A stretch of DNA of 64,000 bases from Syngnathus acus (GCF_901709675.1 NC_051095.1:7097956-7161955), one strand, 5' to 3'; positions 1-12,469 are shown, counted from the stretch's first letter. The notes: generated by a model not told the origin, from the sequence alone. Numbers and translations: made by a program.

Positions 1-39
1 CTGACAATCACACTTGTAGATAGGTCGAACTTCAACTTG

Positions 40-112
40 AAGCTAACAACCGCGACTCAATCCCAGAACCTCCAAACTGCGAGGCAGGCATGCTACACTA
101 TAGTGCACCGCG
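40..112 (-). repeat. tRNA-derived SINE relic (head portion)
   Basis: Read on the minus strand this segment resembles the head of the tRNA-derived SINE seen intact at 60409-60771: a region like 'tagcatgcctgcctcgcagtt', then a B-box-like 'ggttctgggattgag'. The body and the (GGAT)n tail are not recognisable, so this is a decayed or truncated copy. The plus-strand landmarks are 'cccagaacc', 'gcgaggcaggca' and 'agtgcaccg'. The alternative is another tRNA-headed SINE of the same superfamily. Confidence 0.55.
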
Positions 113-148
113 TTTGCAGTCCAGGTACCAAATGATTTTCGCTGCATT

Positions 149-174
149 GTGTGTGTGTGTGTGTGTGTGTGTGT
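149..174. repeat. (GT)13 microsatellite
   Basis: A perfect 26-nt GT dinucleotide tract. Further GT/CA-rich tracts follow within 600 bases at about 299-330, 486-502 and 711-738, so this short region is a cluster of dinucleotide repeats of the kind common in fish DNA. Open frames over these tracts give Cys-Val or Thr-His repeats and are not coding. Confidence 0.95.
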
Positions 175-707
175 CTGGCGGCATACGCTCACAATGTGCG
201 TGTGTGTCACATTCAGTTGCTATTTGCTGAACTGGTTGAAAACAAGCTGCTAGAGATTAGTAGACTGTATCTTCACACCCAAGGCTTTATGTCACACGCA
301 CACACACACACGGGCACACACACACACGTAGCGGAGAATAAAAGCCGCCCTTCATGTGCTGTCAGGGCGGCTTAGGAAGCTTCATCATGATTCAGACATC
401 AGTCAACACGCAGCAGTGCAAGATTAAGGTGGCTTTATTTGGACCACAAGACAAGACAGCTGCACTTCCTCTTCGCACACGCACGCACACACACACACAC
501 GCACTATTAAAAAAAATGCTGTTTGCACAGTTCATATGACAGTTGTCCCAGCATATCACAAACACACACACAGGGATGAGCACACACACATGCTAGGCCG
601 AGAAAAGACGAATTGAATGTCGGGATTCGATGGATTGGTTTGTCTGGGCCTTGACACTCCGGCACCGTTTTTCCGCATCATCTCACGTCTGCTGGCACGC
701 ACGCACA

Positions 708-710
<3 letters not shown>

Positions 711-738
<28 letters not shown>
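711..738. repeat. (AC)14 microsatellite
   Basis: A perfect AC tract of 28 nt, preceded by imperfect 'acgcacgcacacaa'. It lies directly upstream of the CpG-rich patch at 770-1060. Its length suggests it is polymorphic. Confidence 0.95.
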
Positions 739-741
<3 letters not shown>

Positions 742-769
742 TAATGCAGTAAAGGTGTTCCTGCGACAG

Positions 770-1060
770 TGTTTCCAGCCCTCCGCCGTGGGACGTCCGC
801 CTCCACACTCGTGCGGCGCGCGTGCAGCCGCAGTCACACGTTAGATTCCCCCGACCTCCCGCCGCAGGATCCTCCCGCCCGCTCACTCGCTCGGGGGTCC
901 CGACGGGCTTCATTAAAGCTGCGCTTAGTGCTTAAATGGCGTCCGCGGAGACTCTGGCCCATCCCGTGACGGCCGAGAGTTTGACGGAGTCGCTGACTCG
1001 TGAGTAATGAAGAAGAACGAGAGCGGGAGGAGGAATTTCACTCCTCCGGCGGGAATTACC
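770..1060 (+). promoter_or_regulatory. CpG-rich patch, candidate promoter / 5' UTR
   Basis: About 290 bases are clearly richer in G+C and CpG than the surroundings (for example 'gtgcggcgcgcgtgcagccg' near 809 and 'gcgggaggaggaa' near 1023). Such unmethylated-type CpG patches usually mark vertebrate transcription starts. No TATA box is obvious. The patch spans the candidate first exon at 936-999, which strengthens both calls. A quantitative observed/expected CpG calculation would decide it. Confidence 0.5.
936..999 (+). CDS. Candidate first coding exon (unrecognised protein N-terminus)
   Basis: An ATG at 936 lies in strong initiation context (A at -3, G at +4: 'ttaaatggc'). It opens a frame of 21 codons plus one base reading roughly MASAETLAHPVTAESLTESL followed by T. 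The frame ends exactly at a consensus 5' splice donor, GTGAGT, at 1000-1005. If not spliced there, it reads R-E and stops at TAA 1005-1007. The position within a CpG-rich patch is typical of a vertebrate first coding exon with a phase-1 donor. I do not recognise the peptide. No matching downstream exon was found in the next 63 kb, so either the first intron is very long or this is a chance arrangement. The start choice rests on Kozak context only. Confidence 0.4.
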
Positions 1061-1470
1061 CCTACATGTCATCACAGGATAAAGCTGCGGTGAAGCAGCA
1101 TGCGGTTCGGGTTCCCCTCATTGGCTGGCTTTCTAAGAACAGGTGCCATGCATGCAAATAAGGTAATTCAGTAAAAGCGGTTTGATTTAGCCAGATGAAA
1201 TTTAGTTGGCATGCCTCTCATGAGCAGACGTGCACAAAAAATGTTCTTTGCTCAAAAGGATACAGGAAGTCAGACAGACATTTTTGCTTCATTTTGAGAA
1301 ATCCTTCAACTCCTCAACATGAGACAAAGCCAAAGAATGAAGAGCTCAAATACATTTTTTTTGTTGGAACGTTAGCCTGCTTAGCTTAAAGGTAATTTTT
1401 AAAAATGGCGGCAAGAAAGATGGCTTCAAAAGGTAAATATACTTTCTGCCATCTAGTGGCAGAATATTTA
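1061..1470. other. Unique sequence, no gene seen
   Basis: This stretch follows the putative donor and looks like unique, AT-rich intronic DNA. An octamer-type motif ATGCAAAT occurs near 1151, inside 'catgcatgcaaataagg'; it is a POU-factor site by sequence only. Nothing else could be supported. Confidence 0.4.
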
Positions 1471-1710
1471 ATCAAGTCAAGTCAAGTTTATTTGTATAGC
1501 CCTAAATCACAAGCAGTCTCAAAGGGCTTCACATAGACAAAATATTGACAATTATTCTCAGAGCATCCCCTGATCTTAAGCTCCCAAAAGGGCAAGGAAA
1601 AACTCAAAAAAACCCTACCAGGGGAAAATGAGAAACCTTGAGAAGGGACCACAGATGGAAGGATCCCCCTTTCAGGATCACCAGGCTGCAATGGATGCAG
1701 AGACGGGCAC
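1471..1710 (+). repeat. Interspersed repeat, family 'AAGTTTATTTRTATAGC' (copy 1)
   Basis: It begins with short GTCAA iterations, then 'caagtttatttgtatagc', 'aaatcacaagcagtctcaa', 'gggcttcacata', 'attattctcagagcatcccc' and ends near 'ccaggctgcaatggatgcag'. The same ordered words recur at 26050-26164 in the same orientation, which shows it is interspersed. I recognise it as a repeat common in teleost genomes but cannot assign a class; no terminal inverted repeats or coding remnants are visible. Confidence 0.75.
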
Positions 1711-2639
1711 AAATAATACATAATATGAAAATCAATGAAAAAGTGGATGTCCAAGTCAAAGCAAAGAATTTAATTGTTCTGCATTATTGTCTCTTTACAC
1801 AGTTCGATGAACAAGCATTGCATATCAGTGTCTTTTTTTAACCAGGAAAAAGTAGAATATTTGTAGCCCAAAAAGGAAGTGTAAAAATGGGCCTTGACAC
1901 ACTCACACACATACACACACACACGCGCACACACACTGTCCAAGTCTGCTTTTACAGGAAGTGTCTTTGACATGTTCTCGGAATAAAAATGTCCTCCAGG
2001 TGTGCGTGAGAATCACGACATGAAACAGCGTTCCTTTCAGTTGCCTGCTGATGTTCGGACCTTTTCCGTATAAAAGGCAAGACGGGACGAGCGCTACGGG
2101 ATTTCTTGACTTTTTGGGTTAAGTGAGCATTTCTTACAGCGTGTCGAGCGTAAAAAAAGTAACTTTCTCTGCTTGGATTCACGACAAGGCGACTTTGGAA
2201 AAAGGGTAAAATGTGTCCTTCTCCATGGTGAGCCGTCTTCAAAGTGTGTGTGGGGAGGGGGGGGGGGGTTGCTAGGGGGTGATAAGTGCTGGGGATGTGT
2301 TAAATTTGAATACAATAACATAAAATAAAGCCGGTTGTCACGCTCAGACAGACCTTTCCTTTCTGTCCAAAGCTGCTCGACACAGTTACGGATTTACCAA
2401 ATCCTCCCGAGACGAAACCAACTCTGTCGCTTCATTGTGTGAAAGGACGCCCCTCCCTGCGCTCCTTCCTCCTGTTGCACCCCCCGCCCTACCACCACCA
2501 CCACAACTCTGCCAGTCATTCCTCTGCTCCTCTCTGGGTAGTCAGGTGGCAGTTTAAGCTTTTAAGCGTTTTGGGATTTGTTTCAATTTGATGTGGAAAT
2601 GGGAGGAAAATAGGTGCAAGAGTGAAGCTAAAGTAAAGC
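1711..2639. other. Unique sequence with short simple repeats
   Basis: It contains an imperfect AC tract at about 1897-1936 and a run of G at about 2256-2270. The rest shows no recognisable element, RNA or exon. Confidence 0.4.
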
Positions 2640-3080
2640 TGGATGGGCCCTCGCCATATGTTTACGAGAAAAGGCTCAAATTTCACAGCCGACAGACAAC
2701 ATCTGTCTTGACATCAAAAGATGTCTAGAAATGGACTAAATGAACCTAAAATGGCTGCTTCAAACCAAAATGGCTGATTTCCAGGTGTGGCTTTTCGAGG
2801 TTTTTTTGTGGGTCTACTTTTGCTAGACACCCAAATTTCACATCAGGGCTTGGATTTTAAAATTGACAACATTTTCTCAATTTACTCTATAATGGTTCCT
2901 TCAAATTAAAATGACACACTTCCTGTGTCTTTTTGGCTAATATATTTGAGGACTTTTTTTTTTGCACGTTTGCTCATAATAGACAAAAAAATGTTGAAGG
3001 ATATTCCAAGCTACCTTTTTTGTGGTTACATCTAAAATGCAGATTTGTAGGTTTCATCAGGCTAAACACAACCGTAAAAG
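2640..3080. repeat. Degenerate 'aaaatggctg...ttcctgtgtc...gtgggtctact' repeat
   Basis: Phrases such as 'aaaatggctgctt', 'aaatggctgatttccag', 'tttttgtgggtctacttttg' and 'cacttcctgtgtctttttgg' recur here at intervals of 100-200 nt. They match phrases at 45790-45880, 53030-53545 and 55310-55740. This indicates a diverged, partly tandem, dispersed repeat family with a unit of roughly 150 nt. No function is evident. Confidence 0.55.
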
Positions 3081-5085
3081 TCTTTAATTCCGGTGAAAGC
3101 TTTAAAAACGGTGATTAATTTGGCTTCAGAGTAACAAAAAAGAAAGAAAGATAACTATTTCACTACATGCTCAAGCCTTATAAAAAAGAATCCATTAAAT
3201 GCAGCCGTGTCTCTGGGGTCACCTGGTCTATTGAGCAGCATGGAATTGCAGCGAGAAGGTATCAAGAATGAAAAAAAAAAGAAACAAATTAGCTAGGAAA
3301 TAATTCCTGACATTTTTATGAAGTTTTTCCCTTTGATATGCTTGTAATATAATCTTAATTAGCAGTGTCTGCTTTGGACAAGTGATCTGTAACATTTATC
3401 TCCAAACGGGAGAAATAAAAGCTTAATAAGAGGAGGGGGAAAAAAACTTTAATGAGGAAGAAAAACTATTTCAAGCGAGAGTTGAAAAATGGAAAATATT
3501 CCCAGAAAGGGAATGATGATAACAATAAAAGGCAAATGGCGTGAAAACATCTGGTAAAAATGGCCACGGAGCTTCTGGGGGGGAAACATTGTGCCGGTGT
3601 GCTTTAAATACACGCAAATCAAAAGTCGGCCGGCTAAAAACTGCTCGGGGAGCCACTCGGTGTGAAAAAAAAGATGCCAGCGGGTTTGAGTCCATAAAAA
3701 GTCAATGATGGCAAACGTGGCTTGAAAAACGCAACCGCTCTGAAAATCTTCTCTAATGGAAAAGAAGCGGCGGAAAGACGCTGGCATGCAGCAGACATTT
3801 GAAGATGAAAAATAATAGCAAAAAATATACAACACCAATTCAAACAAATTAGTTTTAACTCGGAAATATATAGCAGAAAGACTCTCATCCATCAAACAAA
3901 ACGAGTCGCTTCCTCAAGAATACTGACCATAACTGTTGCAACAAAAGCAGTCAAAGCAAAATATGTTCTGTTGAATCTTGGGAAATGAAGAATCAGAATC
4001 AAATTATTGACATTATATGTGAAAGATACATTCTCAACTTGGATTTTTTTTTTTTGGCAACTTGTAATTTGCTAATATGATAAAAAATGAATTTGCGTAG
4101 GATGTGCATAATTCCTTAAGTAATAATTATTTAAAATATGGCCTCCTGAAGCTAATTTGACCTGGCAACATGGAAGTAGCCATACCTCAAAGGACTCAAG
4201 ATGGATGTCATTTTCTTATGAAGTTGCCACTGTAGATTAAATCGACTCAATTTTGCCAGCTTTTGTTGAAAAATCGTCCCAGCAGCTAGTTTGACATGAC
4301 AACCTTGCATTTGGTCGGCAAGTTTATCACAAAGAAAATGGGCGGACAATATTAACGGAGTTCTATCGCTGTTCGCTACTTATTGTCATTATTTGGCAAT
4401 GCTTAGTAACAGCGATGCATACAAATAATAATACTAAGCCCACCAGTGGTGCTGAAAGATGGTTAGTAATCAGAAGACTTAATCGAAATTAATGTGAGGC
4501 ATGAACTCACTTTGGCTCACGTAAGAGAGGAAGCTGACGACTTGCGGCAGGAAGGCGTTTGAATCACGGCCAAAAAAGCGAGAATGGCCGACAGGACTTG
4601 AGAGGCGGCGAAGCGGCGAGTCATTAAAGGTGCTCCTAATGGGAGAGTAGTCGTGGAGGTGGGAGGGGGGTGCGTTTGATGTAACACTTCCCGGCAGGAC
4701 CGCCGTTCACGGGAGGGGCGCTGACATGACAGTTGCCGATGAATGCGTTTGTTCCGCCACTCGGATAAACACGCCGAGCGGCTGACAGCAGATCGGAAAG
4801 CTAAAAATACTCAGCGGATTAATTATGGCGGTGATGACCCCACCCGCCTTTCAGGGGGGGTAAACATACTTTCATGCCGCCTGCCTTTTGTTGCGCACAC
4901 ACACACAAACACACTGAAAGACACAATCAAAACATAACGGTAGTTGACTTTTTTTGCGGCTATATTGATGGACGTTTCTGGCAAAGTTGGTAAAGTTTGT
5001 AAGTCGAATCAGTTTTTGGCGCTCGATTCTTTTTGTTTATGTAGCTGAGCGCAGCTGAGCCTGAAACGCCCACGCCAAAACAAAC
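3081..5085. other. Unique, mainly AT-rich sequence
   Basis: No exon, RNA gene or clear transposon is visible. The sub-stretch around 4540-4800 is more GC- and CpG-rich ('gaggcggcgaagcggcgagtc', 'ggaccgccgttcacggg') and could be a regulatory or conserved non-coding element. This cannot be judged without alignment to other fish. Confidence 0.35.
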
Positions 5086-5669
5086 TACGGTATTTTCTGG
5101 ACTATAAGTCGCTCTGGAGTATAAGTCGCACCAGCTGTAAAATGCATAGTGAAGAAGAAAAATACATATATAAGTCGCACTGGAGTATAAGTTGCATTTT
5201 TGGGGGAAATTTGACAAAATCCAACACCTAGAACAGACATGAATAGGCAACAACAGGCTGAACGGTATGGTATGCTAACGTTACATGAACACATAAACGA
5301 GGAACTTAGAACGTACCTGATGTAACATAATAAGAGTTATTCAAATAACTACAACATAAATAACAAGTTTAACGAACTCATTCAATCCAATGAAATTTTC
5401 ATCTTCTGTCTCACAGTATAAACAACTCGGCTAACCCCGGAAGTAGAAAATGCGGCACTTCCTCGTCTACGTGGCTTATGTCAGACTCATCGGCAGTTGC
5501 AGTTCCAATTATTCCACATGCCTAGAGCGCCCTCTTGTGGTTTAGTGTGAAAATAACGTGAAATGATATAACGTGTTAATAATTTCACACATAAGTCGCT
5601 CCTGAGTAGAAGTCGCACCCCCTGCCAAACTATGAAAAAAACTGCGACTTATAGTATGGAAAATATGGC
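5086..5669. mobile_element. GGACTATAAG-type MITE (copy 1, long subtype)
   Basis: It opens with 'tacggtattttctggacta' then 'taagtcgctctggagtataa', and closes with 'gcgacttatagtatgg' and 'aaaatatgg', forming inverted termini. Near each end the word 'ataagtcgc' is iterated in inverted orientation. The interior matches the reverse complement of copy 2 (14947-15733), including 'caaaatccaacacctagaac' near 5215 and 'aacgtgaaatgatataacg' near 5560, so both belong to one non-autonomous family. No transposase remnant is present. Confidence 0.8.
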
Positions 5670-8600
5670 AACTACTTTTTTTGTGATAAATATGCCTACC
5701 ATGCCTTTTTTTTTTGGTGCTATGGCTGTCAGGGCTGATTTTCTCCAAACCAATCCAGTTTTGCAGGACTCTCTACGGAACTACAAACTATATTTTGTTT
5801 GTTCTTGTATTCATCAGATTTGGTGAATTGGACAGGATACAACTTCTGACAGTATTTTAGAGTAGATTGTCAGAAGCTTCCAAGTTTCCCGTGGCTCCGC
5901 GCTCCTTTCTTCCCAGGGAATCAAGAGGAAGGGGGGCGGAAGAAGCAGTGTGAAAGTGGAGTGATGGTAGAAGGCAAGTTTACAAAGCGTACCATCTGCA
6001 AAATTGTCAAGACGGGGCCAGGAAGCCGAGGCGGCGCAGGACCTAATGGAAACTGATGAATAAAATGTTCATCTTTCATCTATTTCTCCATTTTGCTGCT
6101 AATATCTGCTCGCCGTCCCCTTCGCTTCTCCAGACGCCGTCTGGAGTGCGGCAAAGAACATTTGGTAATTGAAGATCATTGTCTCTGCGAGGGCCTGCAG
6201 GATTGAGAAAGTCTCATCGCTCTCTCTCCACACACATGCACTCACACCCACAAACACACACACACAGCTTCTTGGTTTTATCTTTCCTGACTTCCTTCCT
6301 TCCTTCCTTGATTCCTTCCTTCCTTCCCCATAGACTTTTTTTTTTGGTTAAATTGGATTTTCATTTGTGACGAAGCAGAAACAGTCTCGGCGATCTCGCT
6401 GCCTCCCTCGCATCAATTTTCTTTCTTCTTCTTCTTTTTTTGCTCTCTGGTGAAATATCCCCTCTGCCTCGGCCTCAGACAGCAGCTCCATTTTCCTCTT
6501 GATGGATATTGTGGAGGAGGAAGGAAAAGAATTAGGAAAAAAAAAATCATTCGTCCATCCTTTCGGGAATGTTTGCTGCTGGCGTGAGAAGTTGAGAAGA
6601 TGGCGATCAGGCAGAAGATGTTCCTGTAGGTTGCTTTGACCTCTCTCTCTCTAACACACACACACACGCACACACACACACACACACACGAGAAAAACAA
6701 CTCGTTTTCTCGTCCAGCTGAACACTGCTTCTTAAAGTCAATAGATCTGTTCATTTAGCTGCATGCTTGGATTAGTGACGAACGCAAATGCCTCACAGTC
6801 TAAGTTATTGGTTCGAGTAGTTTCCAAGGTTTGTAATTTTTCAACCAATGCTAGCATATTTGTGTCATTGTATACTCCCAAATGTTCATAAGTGTGAATA
6901 CTTGTTTGTATATTCTGCATGGACCCTGGCATTGACTAGTTGCTCACTTCAAATGGGTTACCTATCCATACAAGTGTGTAAACAATAGCGTGTTTAGGAT
7001 GTGCGAGTTGAACGATACCGCCGTCCCGCTCCAACCGGCGCTTAGCATCGATCTCACTATAAGACGATGGCAATAAAGCTGGCGCTTCAAGTGAGGTGTA
7101 ATTAGCTACCCCCCCACTAATGAAGTGGTGTTATGCGAAAGGACACCGGGTAATCAATAACAGCCCAGACAAGCTCATTGCTCAACTAGCCCAGCGTGCC
7201 GATTCCTGCAAGATCGGCCGGGAGTCATTTTGAACACGCCACACTAACGAGTCCATTTTAGTGACTGACGTATGTCGCGAATTTGGAATATGGAAGCAAA
7301 AAAAATGGCATATTTGGATTAGCTGTCCACTGTAGTACATGTAATGTACATGTCTACATATATTGCCTGACATCTCTTGAAAACCTTTCATTGATGTTCC
7401 AAGGTTGTCGTTTTCGAAAGATATCAGTGTGAGCTGTGATATTTTTTTTTATTTGACTTGCTTCGGCCACTAAAGGCTGAAGTGTAACCGGTTCGTTCTG
7501 CAGGCGCGTGCAAAACTGCCGATAAAACAAATCTGTCTTTTTTTTTTCTTCTTCTCTGCAGCCTCTCTTCTCTCGTCCAAATCAAGTCTGCCGGCGCTCG
7601 ATAGGGACGCCGCCCCGCTCCTCTTATCAAACAGGAAGTCAACAACATGATACCAACGCTGGCTTTTTGATCAGGTTTCGTTCCCGCTAAACACTTTTGC
7701 TAAGGCTAATTAGCGGGCGACACTCTTCTGGAACCTGACACGCCTCCTTCTTCATGAGAGCCAACTTCATTTGATTGACCTCCTGATACTACACAATACT
7801 GATACTGCACAATGTACCTTAACCTTTACACACTGCTCATTTTCCCAGCCAAGAACATCCTCAGGATTGTCAATATCCAAATTATGGGATCCTTTCACTT
7901 TGTATTCATAGCAGTCTGATAAATTGCAGTGTGTTTATTTTATTTTATTTATTACATCAGTGGCGCTCGTAATTTTTTACACTAGGCACCACTCCAAAAT
8001 AATACTTAGTTCTCCCAACCACAGCCATTATGACCAATATAAAAACACAGTAGCATAGTAGGCCTAAGTGTTCATCCAATTTCTTATTACTGCGTTTGAT
8101 ATTGTTATTTAATATAAGGAAAACAAATTTGTAGTTTGAATAATGTGTAAGGGTTGAAGGTTTTTGTGATGGAGGCGTGAAAGCAAAAATTGACCCAAAT
8201 TTAACAGACAGAAATATCAATGAAACAATGAAGCTGCTCTCAAATGTCAAAACAGGTCAAATTCATTCTAAAGAGGATGCGAGGGTTAACACACCATCAC
8301 TTCCCTCGCCACTATCGCTTCAACCGTGGAATTCCCGCTTGCTTATCCTGGCACATTTCGCTAACGGCCCTTTTTTTGGCGAAACGGTCTGTTAATTTCG
8401 AAGTCAGCACAATTTTTAAACGAGACCCCTTGACTTGTGCCGCCGTTGCCGGGCGGATGAAACTCAACATTTTAAGTGTCACAGACGCAGTGGACAGGAA
8501 AAGCCACCGGAAATGGCCCCTCTTTTTTTATGTATGCTGATGTAATGACTTGATTCAGTGTGCATACATTTGCATATATTTGCATACATCGGAACGGGCC

Positions 8601-9249
8601 CAGCCTGAGTGCATTCTGAAGGGTCATTTAAGGCAGGCAAGCGTGCTTTTTTAAGTTGAATTCAGATTTTGATTGGGATGTTTTTACATTGCATTAGCTC
8701 CAAGGAATTCTGATAGGATTTAGAAATAATAGAAATTTTGGCATGTTGCAAAATGGGTTGGAATATCTGACAAGGCTTAGAGGTAGGCATTTTGAAAGCA
8801 GCTTTCTAAAAAAAATTCAGACATACTTCACATTTTACAAGATAGTTGTGTGCAAGGCACAATAACATTTCCCGATAGTTTGCAGACCGTCGGTAGCAAA
8901 ACGATAAAATGGAAATTCAGAGTCGTATGAGTAGTCGGCGAGGAATGTTTAGTCCATACACTTCTTTGGCCAGTTGTTGACAACACATTAGATAAGAAGA
9001 CAAAATCAATACGGTCCTTGAAGACGTCCAGCAGAAAAATCCCATGACACAACACAGTCATTTTAAGAATTTTGACACCACCTTCTTAACCACACAAGGT
9101 ATGGCAAATCAAAATACCACAAATCGCTGGAAGTGAGAAGACACCAGATATCTCAAGCATCTTTTTATATTAAGAATCAGTTGTGTCCTTGCTCTGACAA
9201 CAAACGTGATGTATCAAATGGATTTTAGTGAAAGCACCTTTGATCCAAT
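5670..9249. other. Mostly unique sequence; simple repeats
   Basis: It holds an interrupted (TTCC)n tract at about 6289-6327, a (CT)n-(AC)n compound tract at about 6641-6690, pyrimidine-rich tracts near 6420 and 7540, and a TTTTA tract near 7937. The part around 7020-7200 is less AT-rich, carries 'gtgtaattagctaccc', and could be conserved non-coding DNA. No exon was supported. Confidence 0.35.
6641..6690. repeat. Compound (CT)n(AC)n microsatellite
   Basis: A CT run of about 12 nt is followed by an AC run with one G interruption. Its reverse complement yields a spurious Cys-Val-rich open frame. Confidence 0.9.
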
Positions 9250-9360
9250 TCCATCCATCCATTTTACGAATTGCTTATATTCCTGGTTGGAAAAAGAATA
9301 GAAACCCGGATTGGTTGTAAACTGACATTACTATGAATTTTCACACTCTCTTTCAAAAGT
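9250..9360 (-). repeat. tRNA-derived SINE relic (tail end)
   Basis: 'ccatccatccattttacgaa' followed by 'ttgcttat' matches the 3' end of the SINE family in minus orientation (compare 34874-34900, where the homologous stretch reads 'attttctgaaccgctta'). Sequence beyond about 9280 is only weakly similar, so this is a decayed copy. Confidence 0.55.
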
Positions 9361-12300
9361 AGAGCGTCGCCGCTCGACATTTACACAAAAGCTGTCATGA
9401 CAAATTAGGAGTAACTCACAAGAGACTTGTCGCCCGAGGCACCTGAAACAGTCCAGATCGTTCATTTTTTTTTTTTTCCCCAAAAATCAATAGGAAAAGT
9501 TAAAAAAGTCAAGAGTTTGGGAGCTTTTCATTGGTCTACTCCATCAGGAGCTCCCGTGGGAGGCTTGATGAACTTCAAATCCGGCAGGTAACAGGAGAGC
9601 TTAGCAGGTGGATGGCGAGACAGGGGACACCCTAAACTTTCGTTATCTAATCGGCGGTCTGCTAATGAGTCAGCAGGACAAACGACTCTACCCCGAACCC
9701 CCCGTCGCCCCCCTGCGGGGCCAGTGGGGGCGAACAGACCCTTTTGTGCCAGTCCAGCTAATTACATGGCGTTCGTTTAATGTGGGACAAGGTGGGGAAA
9801 AAGGATCTGGTAGAGGGAAAGTGGCCACTCAGGTTACCTGTGTTTCCCCAAAACACACTGCCTCCTTGTTGTGGAGGCTCGACAGGGCGGGGCGGGAGCG
9901 TTTGAACCGGCGCATTCCGTCCTTTCTTCCCAGGAGGATTAAAGCAGAATCGACCGGAAAAAAAAAACCCTACTGACAATCAATCCCATTCTTTTCCCCT
10001 GATTACATCCCCCATAGATGTTTTTGTAAGTATGAGTTGGTGGATTTGAAAGTATGAACATATCTGACCAGCTCAGAAAATGTGTTTAAAATGCAGCACG
10101 AAATACGTAGGATTCTAAATGTTGTCACGAGTTAACGAAAGAAATTTCATTCAGATCTTGTTAAAAAAAAAAAAAAAAACGACTTCAAATAACATCTATC
10201 GATTTTAGCCCCACCACGGGACAATAATTTCTGAAAGTTTGAAGAATACCAGAATAAAACTGAATGATATTCCCCAAACTTTCAAACAAGATGAAAATGG
10301 CTACATGAAATGTTACTGATGGGAAAATGAAGCTTTGCAAACGAAAATTTGTTTCATGAACCAGTTCATGTTCAACATTGTGCTGAGAGCAGACTGATCT
10401 GCCATTTCTTAAACCTCTTCAATCAACAATGGCATTTGTGTCGAAACTGTTTCATGAAACAAATTTGAATCTTCATTTCCCTCCCATCACCACAAAACAT
10501 TCCTTGTGGATTCTGCTATTAGCATTTTAAAGCACATTGGTTCACTTTGTTTGAATATTAACATGATTTTTTACCTCTAATGCAAAACAATAATGAGAAG
10601 CTTGATAAATATAAAAGTATGCAATAGACAACTGGGAAGAAATATTTAGTTGATTGAGACTGAACGGCAACTGTCCTGAAGCCTTAGCATTCCCTCAAAG
10701 ACAATGAAGGCCTCTCCCTCGGCTACGAGGACCATCTACCGTGGGATCTCCCAAAAGGGATTGCCCTTGGTGTCAAGCTTGGTGTCAGAAACGAGATCCT
10801 CTTGACTGATCCTGAATGCAACTGTTTATGCTTGTCTTTTCAGCAAAGATGCAAAGCAGACCTGGACAGTGTCATGAATGGAATGCTTGGCCAATGTTTT
10901 CCACATTCTGAGTTAACTTATTCTTATTTTTCACCGTTTATATGTGTGCCTGAGCTACACACTCATATCCACACACACAAATGTGCATACACACTTTGCT
11001 ATCCGCTTCCTGCGGTGTATAGTCCTCCCCTGATGTACATGGTTGTCCTGCAGGAGGGCGGATGAATAATGAATGTCTAGCAGAAAATGATACAACATTA
11101 TGGTCCAGTGTATTCACTCTAAAGGCATGTGGCCCATTTTAACGACTGGCCCAGCCCATAATGTAACAATTGCCTCCGTCCCCCCTCGGGACCCCCTAGA
11201 GTGGCTGTAAAGCCACGGGTCGCCCCGGGCGAGCCAGATGCCTGATTTATGGTGCACATTTGCTCCTGTGGTTCTGGTTCCGGTTCTGGCTCCACAGCGC
11301 TAAAGTCTTCCAAGCACGCTGTCCGCCGGCCAAGAGGTAAACGTGAATTCTCCCAGGATGCTTTGCTGGAGATGCAACAATCCAGATAGTGGTTCATTCA
11401 TCATTCTGTCACAGCTCGGCTGTTTTTTTTGGGGTTTTTTTACATTTACTCTCACTCATAAGGTAGAAAATACAGGAGCTGTAGCAAATTTATGCTACTT
11501 AATGTTCCAGTGAATTGTCTAATTCAGTAGGTCAGTTAGGAAGTTAGTTGCGTGGTTCATAAGTTATTTAGTCAGTCAGTTAGCGGAGAAAGTGATTCAG
11601 TTGATTCAGTCAGTTGTATTTATCATGATGTGGATGTCGATTAGTTAGAAAGTGATTCAGTTATTCAGTCACGTGGCGATCCAAGCAGCGTTGTCATTGT
11701 AACCACATAACTGATGTGACGCTTCGACTATAGCAGGATGCTCTCGTGGTCAAATGAAGGAAGATGTGGTGGCTAAGCTAATCGCTCATCCTCGTGCGAA
11801 GCATAGCGTCGGATCTCATTACACGCCAAATGAAGGCAACCAAGAAGTGACTGACTGAGTGCACCTACTTCTTCTTTCTCTTCTTCTCCTGCGAGGCGGC
11901 AGCGGTGTGATTAAGACGCATCGTCCCACGTTGCGCATTCATCAACCTCCGCCTTAATGAAGAGATCAGAAGCGCAGATGCGACGCGCTGAAATATGACG
12001 CCATTAGATTCTGACCCGCGGCATTTAGCTTGTTTACCCCTCAAACCCAATGCCCAATATGTGAAGTGTAAGTGATGACCTGCCATGCCGGCTCGGAGAA
12101 GGACAATCTTTCATCCTGGGCTCTTCAAACAGGAAGCACATGCGCCCTGCCCTGCCTTTGCTGCCTCTCTGGTGGCAATGATGCTAATAAAGTGTCAGCG
12201 TGTAGCGCTTTGTAATTGCATTTGTGCCTTGTTGAACAAAGAGCGAGGGGATAGCTGGGGAGCGGCAGAGTGACAATCTGTCCGCCTCGTTGGGAAAATG

Positions 12301-12469
12301 AGCAGGAAAATAAAACAGCCGCCACATAAGACATTGCGTAATGGCGCCATCCAGACGCTTGCTGTGACCTCATTGTTTGTTTTCGGGTATTTGGATATCG
12401 TTTTGATTCTAATTCAAATGGGAACAAGGCCATCAAGTGTGTTGAGGGCCTCAATCCTAAAGCATATCT
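9361..12469. other. Unique sequence; no supported exon
   Basis: Two stretches look less neutral. Around 9560-9960 is GC-rich with 'ccagctaattacatggcg' and an uninterrupted 122-codon frame. Around 10690-10900 is an open stretch preceded and interrupted by a polypyrimidine-CAG tract ('gcttgtcttttcag' near 10833). Around 11119-11400 is GC-rich with a GTTCTG-type short repeat near 11269. None matches a protein I know. Confidence 0.35.

Noticed and set aside
9608-9976. 122-codon plus-strand open frame in GC-rich DNA
   Set aside because: GC-rich stretches have fewer stops; an opposite-strand frame is also open here, and no domain is recognisable.
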